Position numbers and translations under genes: made by a program
Source: Moraxella sp. FZFQ2102
Lineage (GTDB): Bacteria; Pseudomonadota; Gammaproteobacteria; Pseudomonadales; Moraxellaceae
Length of the DNA stretch: 64,000 bases
Direction: 5' to 3'
Assembly: GCF_024137865.1 (NCBI RefSeq)
Contig: NZ_CP099960.1
Coordinates: 868,001 to 932,000, forward strand
Notes under the pieces: generated by a model
Databases searched by the model: none
What the model saw: only the letters and a program-made list of their open reading frames with translations
What the model was told of the DNA's origin: nothing
Part shown: one piece after another, positions 1 through 9,097 of the stretch
Layout of the letters: each line of letters starts with the position of its first letter
How positions within the stretch are numbered: position 1 is the stretch's first letter

Positions 1-137
1 CCTCTTTTTCCTTAGCTCACCCCCTATAATACAACAAAAAAACATAATTTCAACAGTTAAAACTTTCAATTCTATTGTTTTATTTTATCAAACTTGGGTA
101 AAATAGCAGGATAAAATTATCAATCATAAGGATCGCC

Positions 138-1037
138 ATGATTACGCTACGCCAACTGGAATTTGCCCTAGCTGTCGCCAAGCATCGCCACTTTAAACGC
201 GCTGCTGAAGAGTGCAACATCTCCCAATCCGCCCTAAGCCTTGGCATCGCCGAGCTAGAAAAGCAGCTGGATACACAGATTTTTGAGCGCAATAACAAGC
301 AAGTGCTGATCACGCCGATCGGCGAAGAGCTGCTTGAGCGCGCCCAACGCGTGTTCAGCGAAATCAGCGATCTGACCACGCGTGCGCACAGCCATCAGAT
401 TCCGCTTGCCTATCCGATGACCATCGGCATCATCCCGACCATCGCGCCTTATCTGCTGCCAAAGGTACTGCCTGCCCTACGCGAACAGTACCCAAGCTTT
501 GAGCTGTCCGTGGTCGAAAAACAAACCGAACGCCTGATCGATCAAGTACGCTATGGACACATCGACACGGCAATCATCGCGCTGCCTTATCCGCTAGAAG
601 GCTTGCACGCGTTTGAGTTTTGGGCGGAAGATTTTTTTGCGATCTTGCCCGAAGGTGATGCACACATCGAGCTTGGTAAGATTCACAGCGATGATTTGTC
701 CAAGACCAATTTATTACTGCTTGGCGAAGGGCACTGCCTGACCGATCAAGTACTGTCGGTGTGTTCGCTGAATAAAAATGAGATCAAATCTGGCTTTTCA
801 GATGCCAGCCTAAACACACTGATTCAAATGAGCCTTGCTGGCATGGGCACGACGCTTGTGCCGAAGATGGCACTGGATCAAATCAGCGCAACCAACAAAG
901 TGCGCGCCGTCGCCCTAGCCGAACAAGGCCCGCACCGCAGACTTGCCTTTATCACCCGCCTAAACTATGCGCGCGTCAATGATGTTAAGCTGTTGAGCGA
1001 GATTTTTGGGCGAGCATTGGCACAGACTGAGCAGTGA
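138..1037 (+). CDS. oxyR: OxyR, LysR-family peroxide-sensing regulator
   Basis: This 299-residue protein has an N-terminal LysR winged helix (MITLRQLEFALAVAKHRHF) and a substrate-binding-like C-terminal half. The segment GEGHCLTDQVLSVC carries two cysteines nine residues apart in the context typical of the OxyR redox switch (GHCLxDQ...C), which separates it from general LysR proteins. OxyR is known to form an intramolecular disulfide on peroxide exposure and to activate catalase and peroxiredoxin genes. The start is supported by AAGGAT seven bases upstream. A weak promoter (TTGTTT at 75-80, TAAAAT at 99-104) lies in the leader. It converges with trxA, and a shared hairpin separates them. The thiol-stress neighbour fits the assignment. 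Confidence 0.9.
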   Translation: MITLRQLEFALAVAKHRHFKRAAEECNISQSALSLGIAELEKQLDTQIFERNNKQVLITPIGEELLERAQRVFSEISDLTTRAHSHQIPLAYPMTIGIIPTIAPYLLPKVLPALREQYPSFELSVVEKQTERLIDQVRYGHIDTAIIALPYPLEGLHAFEFWAEDFFAILPEGDAHIELGKIHSDDLSKTNLLLLGEGHCLTDQVLSVCSLNKNEIKSGFSDASLNTLIQMSLAGMGTTLVPKMALDQISATNKVRAVALAEQGPHRRLAFITRLNYARVNDVKLLSEIFGRALAQTEQ

Positions 1038-1070
1038 TTTTTGGCAAATAAGCTGCCTAAACCGCTTAAA

Positions 1071-1106
1071 AAAAATCACCCATTGCTGATACTTTGGGTG
1101 ATTTTT
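1071..1106. terminator. Bidirectional terminator between oxyR and trxA
   Basis: The arms 1071-1082 (AAAAATCACCCA) and 1095-1106 (TGGGTGATTTTT) are perfectly complementary around a 12-nt loop. A-tracts and T-tracts on both sides make it an intrinsic terminator in either direction, as expected between converging genes. Confidence 0.85.
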
Positions 1107-1140
1107 ATTTTAAATTATTAATAAATTAAATTATCAATAA

Positions 1141-1461
1141 TTACAGATGCTTATCTAGCAATGCCGCAAATTCTGACTTTGGACGGCCGCCAACGACCGC
1201 TTCAACACGCTCACCACCTTTGAAGACAAATAGCGTCGGGATGCTGCGGATACCAAAGCGCGCTGCTGATTCTGGGTTGGCATCGACATCGACTTTGACG
1301 ATTTTGACTTTGCCCGCATAATCATCAGCAAGCTCTTCTAGGATTGGCGCGATTTGGCGGCATGGACCACACCAAGTTGCCCAAAAATCTACCAAAACCA
1401 CTTCATCAGAGCCTAGTACTTCAGCATCAAAGCTGGCATCAGTTGCGTTTACGATTGACAT
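1141..1461 (-). CDS. trxA: Thioredoxin
   Basis: This is a 106-residue thioredoxin of normal length. It has the [13 protein letters not shown] active site near residues 28-40 and the conserved cis-proline region [12 protein letters not shown]. It reduces protein disulfides in the cytoplasm and is recycled by thioredoxin reductase, which is not in this window. The gene stands alone, converging with oxyR and ending just before the shared terminator. In many relatives trxA sits beside rho; here rho is about 55 kb away. The ATG is preceded by a purine-rich AAAAGGTAG-type ribosome site. Confidence 0.97.
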   Translation of the reverse strand: MSIVNATDASFDAEVLGSDEVVLVDFWATWCGPCRQIAPILEELADDYAGKVKIVKVDVDANPESAARFGIRSIPTLFVFKGGERVEAVVGGRPKSEFAALLDKHL

Positions 1462-1633
1462 AATGTTCTACCTTTTAACTGTATGAATGAACGGAATGTT
1501 CATTAGATAAGGATATGCAGCGAAATTTCAAGGGTTGATTCACCACAAGTCATGCTATAATAACAGGCTTTATCGCCAATGGCATAGCCTTGGTGATTGA
1601 TTTTATCAAAGATACCAATTGACTGAACCGATT

Positions 1634-2362
1634 ATGACCTTAACCGACGACGCCATTGCTCAGATGAATGCGCTTGAAGACACCCAAGCCATTGAATTTT
1701 TTCAAGATTTTGCCAAATCGATCACCATCTATGAAGATGATGACATCTGGGTGCTGGATAAGCCTGCGGGTCTATTGAGCGTCGATGGTCGCCTGCTCAA
1801 GGTCAGCTTACAGTCTCGCCTGCTGCGCGTCAATCCTGAAATCAAGCTCATTCATCGGCTGGATATGGATACTTCAGGTTTGATTATTTTTGCTAAGCAC
1901 AGTGATGCACAGACGCACATCAGCAAACAGTTCATCGATCGCCTGCCCCAAAAAGAATATCAAGCCGTGGTGATGGGCACAGTCCAGCACGATGACAAAA
2001 AAGGCATCATCGATGTGCCTGTGCGCTACGAGCCAAGCACCAAGCCGCGTCATATTGTCGATCACGACTGGTCAAAGCGCGCGCTGACGCATTATGAAGT
2101 CCTACACCATGAGCTGCGCCGCGACACATCAGGCAAGGCGCACCCTGTCACGCGCGTGGCGCTAAAGCCAATCACCGGCAGAAGTCATCAGCTGCGCGTG
2201 CATATGGTGCATATCGGTCATGTGATGATCGGTGATCCGATTTATGCTGAAGACACTGCGCTTGAGCTGTCACCACGGCTGAATCTGCACGCGCATAAGC
2301 TGCGACTCAAGCATCCTAGACATGGCGTGTGGATGGAATGGGAAAGCAATGTGCCGTTTTGA
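1634..2362 (+). CDS. RluA-family pseudouridine synthase
   Basis: This protein of about 242 residues carries the family signature IHRLDMDTSGLIIFAK, whose second aspartate (HRLDMDTSG) is the catalytic nucleophile. The downstream block GRSHQLRVHMVHIGH is the matching RluA C-terminal motif. There is no N-terminal S4 domain, so it resembles the short RluA group, which modifies 23S rRNA U746 and tRNA U32, rather than RluC/D. An alternative TTG start lies at 1619. I chose the first ATG at 1634, but neither has a strong ribosome site. It is transcribed alone and followed by a strong hairpin. The exact substrate cannot be read from the sequence. Confidence 0.85.
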   Translation: MTLTDDAIAQMNALEDTQAIEFFQDFAKSITIYEDDDIWVLDKPAGLLSVDGRLLKVSLQSRLLRVNPEIKLIHRLDMDTSGLIIFAKHSDAQTHISKQFIDRLPQKEYQAVVMGTVQHDDKKGIIDVPVRYEPSTKPRHIVDHDWSKRALTHYEVLHHELRRDTSGKAHPVTRVALKPITGRSHQLRVHMVHIGHVMIGDPIYAEDTALELSPRLNLHAHKLRLKHPRHGVWMEWESNVPF

Positions 2363-2397
2363 TTTAAACTAAAAATCTCAAAACCCTGCATAATAAA

Positions 2398-2423
2398 GGT
2401 GCGTATAACGCACCCAACTTTTT
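2398..2423 (+). terminator. Intrinsic terminator after the pseudouridine synthase gene
   Basis: A 7-bp perfect stem (GGTGCGT / ACGCACC) closes a 3-nt loop. CAAC and a T-run at 2419-2423 follow. Confidence 0.8.
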
Positions 2424-2461
2424 ATTTTATAAATATTTTTATTATTAATATTAAATAATTA

Positions 2462-2794
2462 TCAAATCAATCCAGAAATCAGCGCGCATTGATACAAGCG
2501 TTTGGCGCGCGCACCTGTACCGCAAAATACCATCACAGGCTTAGGCAGCTCGCTGACCAGCTTGGCAAATTCATGCACCACTTTTTTGTCCACGCACGCG
2601 CTGCCATCGATCGGCAGATGCGCATAGCGAATGCCTGCTTGCTTGGCACTGCGCTCGATGGTTTGGCTGCTTGGCTGATGATCGATCTCATCATCAAAAC
2701 GCAGATTGATCAGGCTTTGAAAGCCAAGATTGGCAAGGGTTTGGCACTGTGCAGGATGGATTTGCTTGTATAAGGTGATGGCTTGATGGTTCAT
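2462..2794 (-). CDS. DUF442 / beta-lactamase-hydrolase-like phosphatase
   Basis: This is a small 110-residue protein with the arrangement of the DUF442 (BLH) family, related to dual-specificity phosphatases. The core has INLRFDDEID and, near residue 90, VFCGTGARAKRLY, a Cys-x4-Arg phosphate loop. The start is taken at 2794 (MNHQAITLYKQI). A longer reading frame begins 22 codons upstream but adds an unrelated extension. Some family members are fused to sulfur-handling metallo-beta-lactamase domains, but this one is single-domain. The adjacent sulfate-type transporter may be coincidental. The family is fairly sure and the substrate is unknown. Confidence 0.75.
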   Translation of the reverse strand: MNHQAITLYKQIHPAQCQTLANLGFQSLINLRFDDEIDHQPSSQTIERSAKQAGIRYAHLPIDGSACVDKKVVHEFAKLVSELPKPVMVFCGTGARAKRLYQCALISGLI

Positions 2795-2916
2795 AATACA
2801 CTCACTGAATTTCGCAATTATATATTCCAAAAATGACTTTATAGTCTTGATGATTTGCAATTTTTGAATATATTAGCGAAATCCATCACACTTTGCAATG
2901 GTGATTTGGCATAAGC

Positions 2917-4614
2917 TTATGACCGTTTAAGCGCCTGTACCGCCAAATTGACACTCAAAAACACCTGCCCTGACAGCGACTGCATCACAGGACTGCCTGC
3001 CAAGACATCCATCACAGGACCTTTGACTTCGGCTAAGTGCAGGCATTTGTCTTGCTGTCGGCATTCTTGGTTAAGATCTTCTAGCATCTCTTGGGCGGAT
3101 AAATCAATGTGATTGACCGCGGTCATCACCAGCACCACATCGCGCACATCAGGTGATTCGATGAGCTTTAATAAATCATCATGCACTGTCTTAGCATTAC
3201 CAAAATACAAGCTCTCATCAATACGCAAAAGCAGCACGCCATCAAAAGTCGTCACCTGATGCCGCTCGATATTGCGAAAATGCTCACTGTCACCGACGCG
3301 CCCAAGCGTGGCGATATGCACCTTGTGCGTGCGATACACCATCAAGGCAAAACTGGCAAGCAGACCTGCCACCAAGCCCATATTCAGCCCAGAGACGATA
3401 CAGATGATAAAAGTGATGATAAAACACAGAGCGTCAATCTTATCAAGTCGCCATGCTTGCTTGAGCGTCTCGATATCCACCATCGAGATCACCGAGCTTG
3501 TGATGATCGCTGCTAAGATCGCATAGGGCAAGCCAACGAGCATCTTTCCTAAAAACAGCACAATCAGCAGCACGCCAAAGGCGCAGACCATCGATGACAG
3601 CTGAGATTTTGAGCCGACAGACAGATTTAGCCCCGTGCGCGAGATGCCACTTGCCACAGCAAAACCACCGAACAAGCCGCTTGCGACATTGGCAAGCCCA
3701 AGCCCGAGCAGCTCTTTGTTGTCACTATACGGCTGTTTTCGAAGGCGCGCTTGCTGACTTGCAATGGTCGAGCTTGAGATGAACGCCACCAGTGCGATCA
3801 AAAGTGCCGATGGTAACAGCTCAAGTAAAGTTGAGATGGATAAAGTAGGCAGGGTAAGACTGGGCAGCCCTGTCGGCAGATCGCTTAGGACATTCACCCC
3901 TTGTGCGCCAAGTTCCCAATGATGACTGAGCCAAATCGATGCTGCGACCAGCACGATGACAAAAAATCGATTGGCAAAACCTTGATACTTAGCAGGCAGC
4001 CATCCCCACACAATACGGCTACCATAGCGGCTGATAATCAATAGCAATAATGCGCCCAATCCTACGATGATGGTCGCTGTATGCACAGGCTTGGTGTTGG
4101 TCATGCCAGTGGCAATCAAGGTCATCAGATTATCACCAACAAGTGGAATACCAAGCAAATGCTTGACCTGACTGAACATAATCAGCACCGCCGCCCCACT
4201 GATAAAGCCTGCCGATACGCCGCGACTGACAAACTGCATGATCCAGCCTAGGCGCATGATGCTACTTAGGCACAAAATCACCCCGACCATACACGCCAGT
4301 GTCACCGCCAGCTGAATATACTGCAAGCTGCCACCAGCATAGTTCGACAGCGCACCTGCGGTCATGATCGCGGTGATCGCTACAGGTCCAACCGATGATG
4401 TGCTGCTTGAGTTGATCCACGCATAGACCATCACAGGCACGATGGCGGTATATAGCCCCATGATCGGCGGTAAGCCCGCCAATGCAGCATAACCTAAGCT
4501 CTGCGGAATGACCAATATCGCCATCATCACGCCTGCTTGCACTTCGCTCATCGCTAGGCGTACATCACCCATTGCATCAAAAGCCCAAGTCGGTATCAAG
4601 CTGCGCCATTGCAT
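2917..4614 (-). CDS. SulP-family anion transporter with STAS domain
   Basis: This 565-residue inner-membrane protein has a long hydrophobic region (residues 1 to about 410) with many membrane segments, including the SulP start ILVIPQSLGYAALAGLPP. The C-terminal cytoplasmic STAS domain (about 440-560) carries VNHIDLSAQEML. SulP proteins move sulfate, bicarbonate or dicarboxylates by symport or exchange. The substrate of this one cannot be told. The gene is monocistronic, on the opposite strand to the phosphate regulon further on. Length and domain order are normal. Confidence 0.9.
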   Translation of the reverse strand: MQWRSLIPTWAFDAMGDVRLAMSEVQAGVMMAILVIPQSLGYAALAGLPPIMGLYTAIVPVMVYAWINSSSTSSVGPVAITAIMTAGALSNYAGGSLQYIQLAVTLACMVGVILCLSSIMRLGWIMQFVSRGVSAGFISGAAVLIMFSQVKHLLGIPLVGDNLMTLIATGMTNTKPVHTATIIVGLGALLLLIISRYGSRIVWGWLPAKYQGFANRFFVIVLVAASIWLSHHWELGAQGVNVLSDLPTGLPSLTLPTLSISTLLELLPSALLIALVAFISSSTIASQQARLRKQPYSDNKELLGLGLANVASGLFGGFAVASGISRTGLNLSVGSKSQLSSMVCAFGVLLIVLFLGKMLVGLPYAILAAIITSSVISMVDIETLKQAWRLDKIDALCFIITFIICIVSGLNMGLVAGLLASFALMVYRTHKVHIATLGRVGDSEHFRNIERHQVTTFDGVLLLRIDESLYFGNAKTVHDDLLKLIESPDVRDVVLVMTAVNHIDLSAQEMLEDLNQECRQQDKCLHLAEVKGPVMDVLAGSPVMQSLSGQVFLSVNLAVQALKRS

Positions 4615-4735
4615 GGTTGTTTTTCCGTTGTTGTTATTTTTACCAAACTGGTATTATGAGTAAAAATGTGCCAATTTGCAATGTTTTCACCCATCTGTAT
4701 GCTTGAGTTTGTCTTTTTCTTGAAAATCAACCAAT

Positions 4736-4768
4736 AAAAAAGCCTGCAACGCGTGTGCAAGCTTTTTT
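4736..4768 (-). terminator. Terminator of the small lipoprotein gene
   Basis: AAAAAAGC and GCTTTTTT bracket a TGCA/TGCA inner stem with one mismatch. On the minus strand this lies just past the stop codon at 4783 and ends in T residues. Confidence 0.65.
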
Positions 4769-4782
4769 ATGGATGACTACGA

Positions 4783-5178
4783 TTATTCGCCGTAGATTTT
4801 CATACCTTGGGCGAATGCACAGCCTTTTTGGCGTGCAGAAACAACCATCGCGTCATGCTCGCCATATAGGCGTGACAAGGTGTTTTGCTTAGCGGCGCGC
4901 TGACCACTGCCTGCACCCATGCCTAGGCTGATGCTTGGGTAGATGCCATGGCGACCACCGGTCAGACCGATGCCGATGCCTGATGCTGACAAGCCCACTT
5001 GTTGGTTTTGGGTTTGTTCCACAAGCTTGGCAATACGGCTGACTTCTGATTGCAGACTTTGGCAATCATAGCTTTGGTAGGTGTTTGGGTTGATGTATTG
5101 TGGTGCGACTTTGCCAGTAGATGCACAGCCTGTCAGTACCGCGGCAGCAGCGGCTGCACCGAAAATTAATGCTTTCAT
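4783..5178 (-). CDS. Small glycine-rich lipoprotein of unknown function
   Basis: The 131-residue product starts MKALIFGAAAAAAVLTGCAS, a signal peptide with a clear lipobox (LTGC), so it should be a lipidated envelope protein. The body has a short helical stretch (QSEVSRIAKLVEQTQNQQ) and then a glycine-rich part. The start at 5178 has AAGGA upstream; an in-frame ATG nine codons earlier lacks one. I do not recognise a named family. It lies 94 bases after bolA in the same direction and may share its transcript. Confidence 0.75.
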   Translation of the reverse strand: MKALIFGAAAAAAVLTGCASTGKVAPQYINPNTYQSYDCQSLQSEVSRIAKLVEQTQNQQVGLSASGIGIGLTGGRHGIYPSISLGMGAGSGQRAAKQNTLSRLYGEHDAMVVSARQKGCAFAQGMKIYGE

Positions 5179-5272
5179 AACAATCCTTACAATAAGGGAT
5201 AACACTCAAGGAAAACAGCTTGACACACATACATCAAGCCAACTGATGGTCAATGACCTAAAATTCTCAACT

Positions 5273-5593
5273 TCAAGTACGACGCGACGCACACAGCGGA
5301 CTGTCAGGTGCGGCACTCATATTCGCCCACTCATCAGGCGTATAAGCATGGATCGCAAGCGCGTGCACCGTACCGCCATTTGTCATCAAAAATGGATTGG
5401 CGATGGCATAGACCTTTTGGTGGCGTGCTGCCAATCTTAAGCCTGTGAATGCATCACTGACGATGGTCAGCTTAAAATGGCTTTCTTTACCTTCAAAATA
5501 GCCTGCGTGCATATGGCTTTCGTTCTCTAGGCTGATATGCGTCGGTGCAAGTGCTTGTAATGCGTGCTGTAGTGCGTCAGCGGTCGTTGTCAT
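5273..5593 (-). CDS. bolA: BolA-family protein
   Basis: This 106-residue protein has the BolA/KH-like fold signature: ESHMHAGYFEGKESHFKLTIVS, then GLRLAARHQKVYAI and VHALAIHAYTPDEW. BolA proteins partner with monothiol glutaredoxins in iron-sulfur handling, and some act as transcription factors in stress morphology. The start ATG at 5593 has AAGGATAATACC upstream. A longer open frame reaches into the M48 gene upstream but has no support. The gene follows the M48 lipoprotein gene by 38 bases in the same direction, suggesting one operon. Confidence 0.88.
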   Translation of the reverse strand: MTTTADALQHALQALAPTHISLENESHMHAGYFEGKESHFKLTIVSDAFTGLRLAARHQKVYAIANPFLMTNGGTVHALAIHAYTPDEWANMSAAPDSPLCASRRT

Positions 5594-5631
5594 GGTATTA
5601 TCCTTATTGGCTGATAACTGCTTAACGCTTA

Positions 5632-6450
5632 TTAACGCTTGGCGGCTTGGTACAGCGGCATGACTGTCGGAATCAGCGCTTGCATATTCTTGATACGCGT
5701 GCCACTGCTTGGGTGCGTACTCAAAAACTGCGGCGGCGCACTTTGGTTGGCAGCGTTCATTTTTTGCCATAAAGTCACAGCGGCATTTGGGTTATAGCCT
5801 GCGCGCGCCATCAGCTCAAGACCAATCTTATCCGCTTCAGCTTCTTGGGTGCGCGAATGTGGCAAATCCAAACCAAGCTGCTGCGCCAAACCCACTAGCT
5901 GCTGCTGACCGCTTGATAATCCTAAAGCACTGGCAGCAATGCCAAGCACACCTGTGGTTGCCATCTGACGGCTCATCTTCTCACGCGAATGCTCGCGCAA
6001 TGCGTGCGCCATCTCATGCCCCATGATCGCTGCGATCTCATCATCGGTCAGGTTCAGCTTATCGATGATGCCACTATAAAATACGATCTTACCACCTGGC
6101 ATGACATAGGCATTGACTTCATTTGACTTAATCGAATGCACTTGCCAACGCCAATTCACCGCATCAGGACGATAGATGCTCGTCTGTGGAATCAGACGAT
6201 TGGAGATATTTTTTAGGCGGCGCACTTGGGCAGCATCGACATCGAGCGTGCCTTTTTGGCGAGCTTCGCTGATGGTCTCAGCATACATCTGACTGGTCGC
6301 TTGCATGATCTGATCGCTCGATACCAATAACAGCTGCTTACGATCAGCACCAACCACCCCTGACTGTGTCGAGCTACTGCAGCCCACGACTGCTGTGGCA
6401 CTGGTGGCGATCAGTGCCGTTGCGATCATGTGTTTTTTTAGTGTGCGCAT
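5632..6450 (-). CDS. M48-family metalloprotease lipoprotein (LoiP/YggG-like)
   Basis: The 272-residue product begins with a lipoprotein signal (ATSATAVVGCSS, lipobox VVGC). It carries the zinc-protease motif in IMGHEMAHALREHS (HExxH) and the third ligand region RTQEAEADKIGLELMARAGYNP. This layout matches the envelope M48 proteases LoiP/YggG and BepA-like proteins, which degrade or mature outer-membrane proteins; there is no TPR tail, so LoiP is closer. The start follows AGGAGAT-type purines. It is divergent from the phosphate regulon and leads into bolA. Confidence 0.88.
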   Translation of the reverse strand: MRTLKKHMIATALIATSATAVVGCSSSTQSGVVGADRKQLLLVSSDQIMQATSQMYAETISEARQKGTLDVDAAQVRRLKNISNRLIPQTSIYRPDAVNWRWQVHSIKSNEVNAYVMPGGKIVFYSGIIDKLNLTDDEIAAIMGHEMAHALREHSREKMSRQMATTGVLGIAASALGLSSGQQQLVGLAQQLGLDLPHSRTQEAEADKIGLELMARAGYNPNAAVTLWQKMNAANQSAPPQFLSTHPSSGTRIKNMQALIPTVMPLYQAAKR

Positions 6451-6619
6451 ACCTATCTCCTTTTCTTATTAAAATCATCAATTGATGACGATTATAACCA
6501 AAGCTTGTGCTTTCGCCTAGCCCATCAACACAAAAAGCTACAATTTCACAAACCAAACTGGACAGTTTCATAACACGCATTACGCACCATGACGCGTCAT
6601 CACGGCGATTTGATATGCT

Positions 6620-6682
6620 ATGTCATCAAACTGTCACACAATATTCATCAAATTGTCATCATTTTATCATCAAACTGTCATC
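6620..6682 (+). promoter_or_regulatory. Tandem Pho boxes upstream of pstS
   Basis: Three Pho-box-like elements lie in the 308-bp gap between the M48 gene and pstS: ATGTCATCAAACTGTCAC (6620-6637), TTCATCAAATTGTCATC (about 6644-6660) and TTATCATCAAACTGTCATC (6664-6682). Each has two TGTCA-type direct repeats 11 bp apart, the known PhoB-binding pattern. The phoB gene further along the same strand would be the regulator. The rest of the gap shows nothing else clear. Confidence 0.85.
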
Positions 6683-6758
6683 AAGAATACCTAAAATGAC
6701 AGCCATACAAAAGCACTGTTAGATGTTTTATTTTTCACTTTTCAATAAGGAAAACCCA

Positions 6759-7898
6759 ATGAAATTGTCACTAAAAACCCTAATCATCAGCATGGCGACG
6801 GTCACTGCACTTGCCGCTTGTAGCAAACCTGCCGAGAAGCAAGCAGCCGCTGCAGACACCGCCACAACCACCACCAGTACCGCTGATAATACCGCTGCTA
6901 GCATGGAGCAAGTCGGCATCAACATCACAGGCGCTGGTGCTTCTTTTCCACAGCCGATTTATGCCAAATGGTCGGCTGACTTTAAAGCTGCCAATGGCGG
7001 TCAGGTCAATTACCAATCAATCGGCTCATCAGGCGGCATCAAGCAAATCATCGCCAAGACCGTCGATTTTGGCGCATCAGACGCACCGCTTAGTATTGAG
7101 GAGCTGAACAAAGAAGACCTAATCCAGTTCCCAACTGTCATCGGTGGTGTCGTTCCTGTGGTGAACATTGACGGCATCGAAGCAGGCGCACTAAAGCTTG
7201 ACGGTGAGACTTTGGCAAATATCTATCTTGGCAAAATCACCACTTGGGATGATGCTGCGATCAAAGCACTAAACCCAGATTTGAACCTGCCAAGCGACAA
7301 AATCACCACCGTGTTCCGCTCAGATGGTTCAGGCACGACCTTTAACTTCACCGATTATCTTGCCAAAGTATCATCAGATTGGCAAAGCACTGTGGGTGTA
7401 GATAAATCAATCAAATGGCCAACCACTGCAACAGGCGCAGCAGGTAAAGGCAACGAAGGCGTGGCAAGCTATGTCGGCCGTATCAAAAACTCAATCGGCT
7501 ATGTCGAGTACGCCTACGCTAAGCAAAATGGCATGGCGCATGTTTCGCTAAAAAATGCTGCAGGCGAATTCGTACAGCCATCAGCTGACAGCTTTGCTGC
7601 TGCAGGTGATATCGAGTGGAATAAGGACAATGGCTTTAACCAAGTCTTGACCAACTCAGCAACCACAGGCGCATGGCCAATCGCTGCAGCGACCTTCATC
7701 CTAGTACACAAAACCCCACAAAACCCTGAACAAGTGGCAAATGTACTAAAATTCTTCGACTGGGCATATACCAACGGCGACCAATCAGCCATCGATCTTG
7801 ACTATGTACCATTCAGCGACAAGGCGGTAGATATCTTCCGTCAAAGCTGGGCGGACATCAAAGATGGCAGCGGCAACGCCGTCTATCAAGCGCAGTAA
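6759..7898 (+). CDS. pstS: Phosphate ABC transporter, substrate-binding lipoprotein
   Basis: The 379-residue protein starts MKLSLKTLIISMATVTALAA with lipobox LAAC, then a Thr/Ala-rich linker of about 35 residues and the PstS domain. Phosphate-ligand blocks are visible: GAGASFPQPIYAKW, SSGGIKQI, DFGASDAPL and FRSDGSGTTFNFTDYL. It delivers periplasmic phosphate to PstCA. The start at 6759 has AATAAGGA upstream; an earlier in-frame ATG (6723) would spoil the signal peptide. It is the first gene of pst and follows directly on the Pho boxes. A 12-bp hairpin separates it from pstC. Confidence 0.95.
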   Translation: MKLSLKTLIISMATVTALAACSKPAEKQAAAADTATTTTSTADNTAASMEQVGINITGAGASFPQPIYAKWSADFKAANGGQVNYQSIGSSGGIKQIIAKTVDFGASDAPLSIEELNKEDLIQFPTVIGGVVPVVNIDGIEAGALKLDGETLANIYLGKITTWDDAAIKALNPDLNLPSDKITTVFRSDGSGTTFNFTDYLAKVSSDWQSTVGVDKSIKWPTTATGAAGKGNEGVASYVGRIKNSIGYVEYAYAKQNGMAHVSLKNAAGEFVQPSADSFAAAGDIEWNKDNGFNQVLTNSATTGAWPIAAATFILVHKTPQNPEQVANVLKFFDWAYTNGDQSAIDLDYVPFSDKAVDIFRQSWADIKDGSGNAVYQAQ

Positions 7899-7917
7899 TT
7901 CTGCACTGATCTGTGGT

Positions 7918-7948
7918 AATCGTTCATGGCATCGCACCATGAACGATT
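7918..7948 (+). terminator. Hairpin between pstS and pstC, partial terminator or mRNA stabiliser
   Basis: The perfect 12-bp stem AATCGTTCATGG / CCATGAACGATT has a 7-nt loop and no clean T-tract after it. Such a structure after a binding-protein gene commonly protects the upstream message or attenuates the permease genes. Confidence 0.6.
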
Positions 7949-8097
7949 TGCCCATCAAGATTTCGATAATTATTATCATCAAATTTTATCACTAATTTAT
8001 AACCACAATGCGATCGTCAGACAAATCCGTCGTTGTTATACATTAGTCATAATACACAGATCAATAAATACAGATTAATAATTTTGGAAAAAGTGTC

Positions 8098-9060
8098 ATG
8101 ATCAGTCAAAATCCCACACTCAGTGCCAAATTAAACCGCCAAAAACGCCTAGACACCGCCTTTGTGTGGTCCACACGCCTATCAGCTTTACTTGTGCTAT
8201 TGACCTTAGGCGGCATCATGCTGTCTTTGGTCATTGGTGCACTGCCGAGTATTCAGGCATTTGGGCTAAATTTCTACACCAGCAGCAACTGGGACCCTGT
8301 GGCGGGTGAATTTGGCGCGCTGGCACCGATTTACGGTACGCTTGTCACATCAATCATCGCTGTGGTGATCGCTGTGCCGGTCAGCTTTGGGATTGCGGTA
8401 TTTTTGACCGAATTATGCCCAACTTTTTTAAAACGGCCGCTTGGCATCGCCATTGAGCTATTGGCAGGCATTCCATCAATCATCTATGGTATGTGGGGCT
8501 TGTTCGTGTTCGCGCCGTGGTTTGGCGAAACGGTGCAACCGTGGCTGATTGAGAATCTTGCTCGCCTGCCGATCATCGGTCAGATGTTCGTCGGCGCACC
8601 GATTGGTATCGGTCTATTTACCGCAGGTCTTGTACTTGCCATCATGATCATTCCTTTTATCACCGCGACCATGCGCGATGTGTTTTTGGTCGTGCCAAAT
8701 ATGCTCAAAGAATCTGCCTACGGCATGGGTGCGACCACTTGGGAAGTGATGACCAAAGTCGTGCTGCCTTATACCAAAGCTGGTGTCGTCGGCGGTCTGA
8801 TCTTAGGCTTAGGTCGTGCGCTTGGCGAGACGATGGCGGTGACTTTCTTGATTGGTAATACCTTTAATATCAATGCAAGCCTATTCACATCAGGCGTCTC
8901 GATCACATCAGCACTTGCCAATGAATTTGCCGAAGCATCCAGTGAGCTGCACTTATCATCGCTCCTGCACTTAGGTTTAATCCTGTTTGTCATCAGCTTT
9001 ATTGTGCTAAGCCTATCGAAACTGATGCTGATGAAACTTGACAAAAACGCTGGTAAATAA
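8098..9060 (+). CDS. pstC: Phosphate ABC transporter permease PstC
   Basis: This 320-residue permease has about six membrane segments. It carries the binding-protein-dependent transport loop ([20 protein letters not shown], then [16 protein letters not shown]), the EAA-type coupling motif that contacts PstB. It has the long periplasmic first loop usual for PstC. It forms the channel heterodimer with PstA in the inner membrane. The 199-bp gap after pstS contains only the hairpin noted separately and AT-rich DNA. The ATG follows GGAAAAAGTGTC. Confidence 0.95.
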   Translation: MISQNPTLSAKLNRQKRLDTAFVWSTRLSALLVLLTLGGIMLSLVIGALPSIQAFGLNFYTSSNWDPVAGEFGALAPIYGTLVTSIIAVVIAVPVSFGIAVFLTELCPTFLKRPLGIAIELLAGIPSIIYGMWGLFVFAPWFGETVQPWLIENLARLPIIGQMFVGAPIGIGLFTAGLVLAIMIIPFITATMRDVFLVVPNMLKESAYGMGATTWEVMTKVVLPYTKAGVVGGLILGLGRALGETMAVTFLIGNTFNINASLFTSGVSITSALANEFAEASSELHLSSLLHLGLILFVISFIVLSLSKLMLMKLDKNAGK

Positions 9061-9097
9061 TTGTAAATCTAAAAATTTTAAAACAATGGAAAAACCC

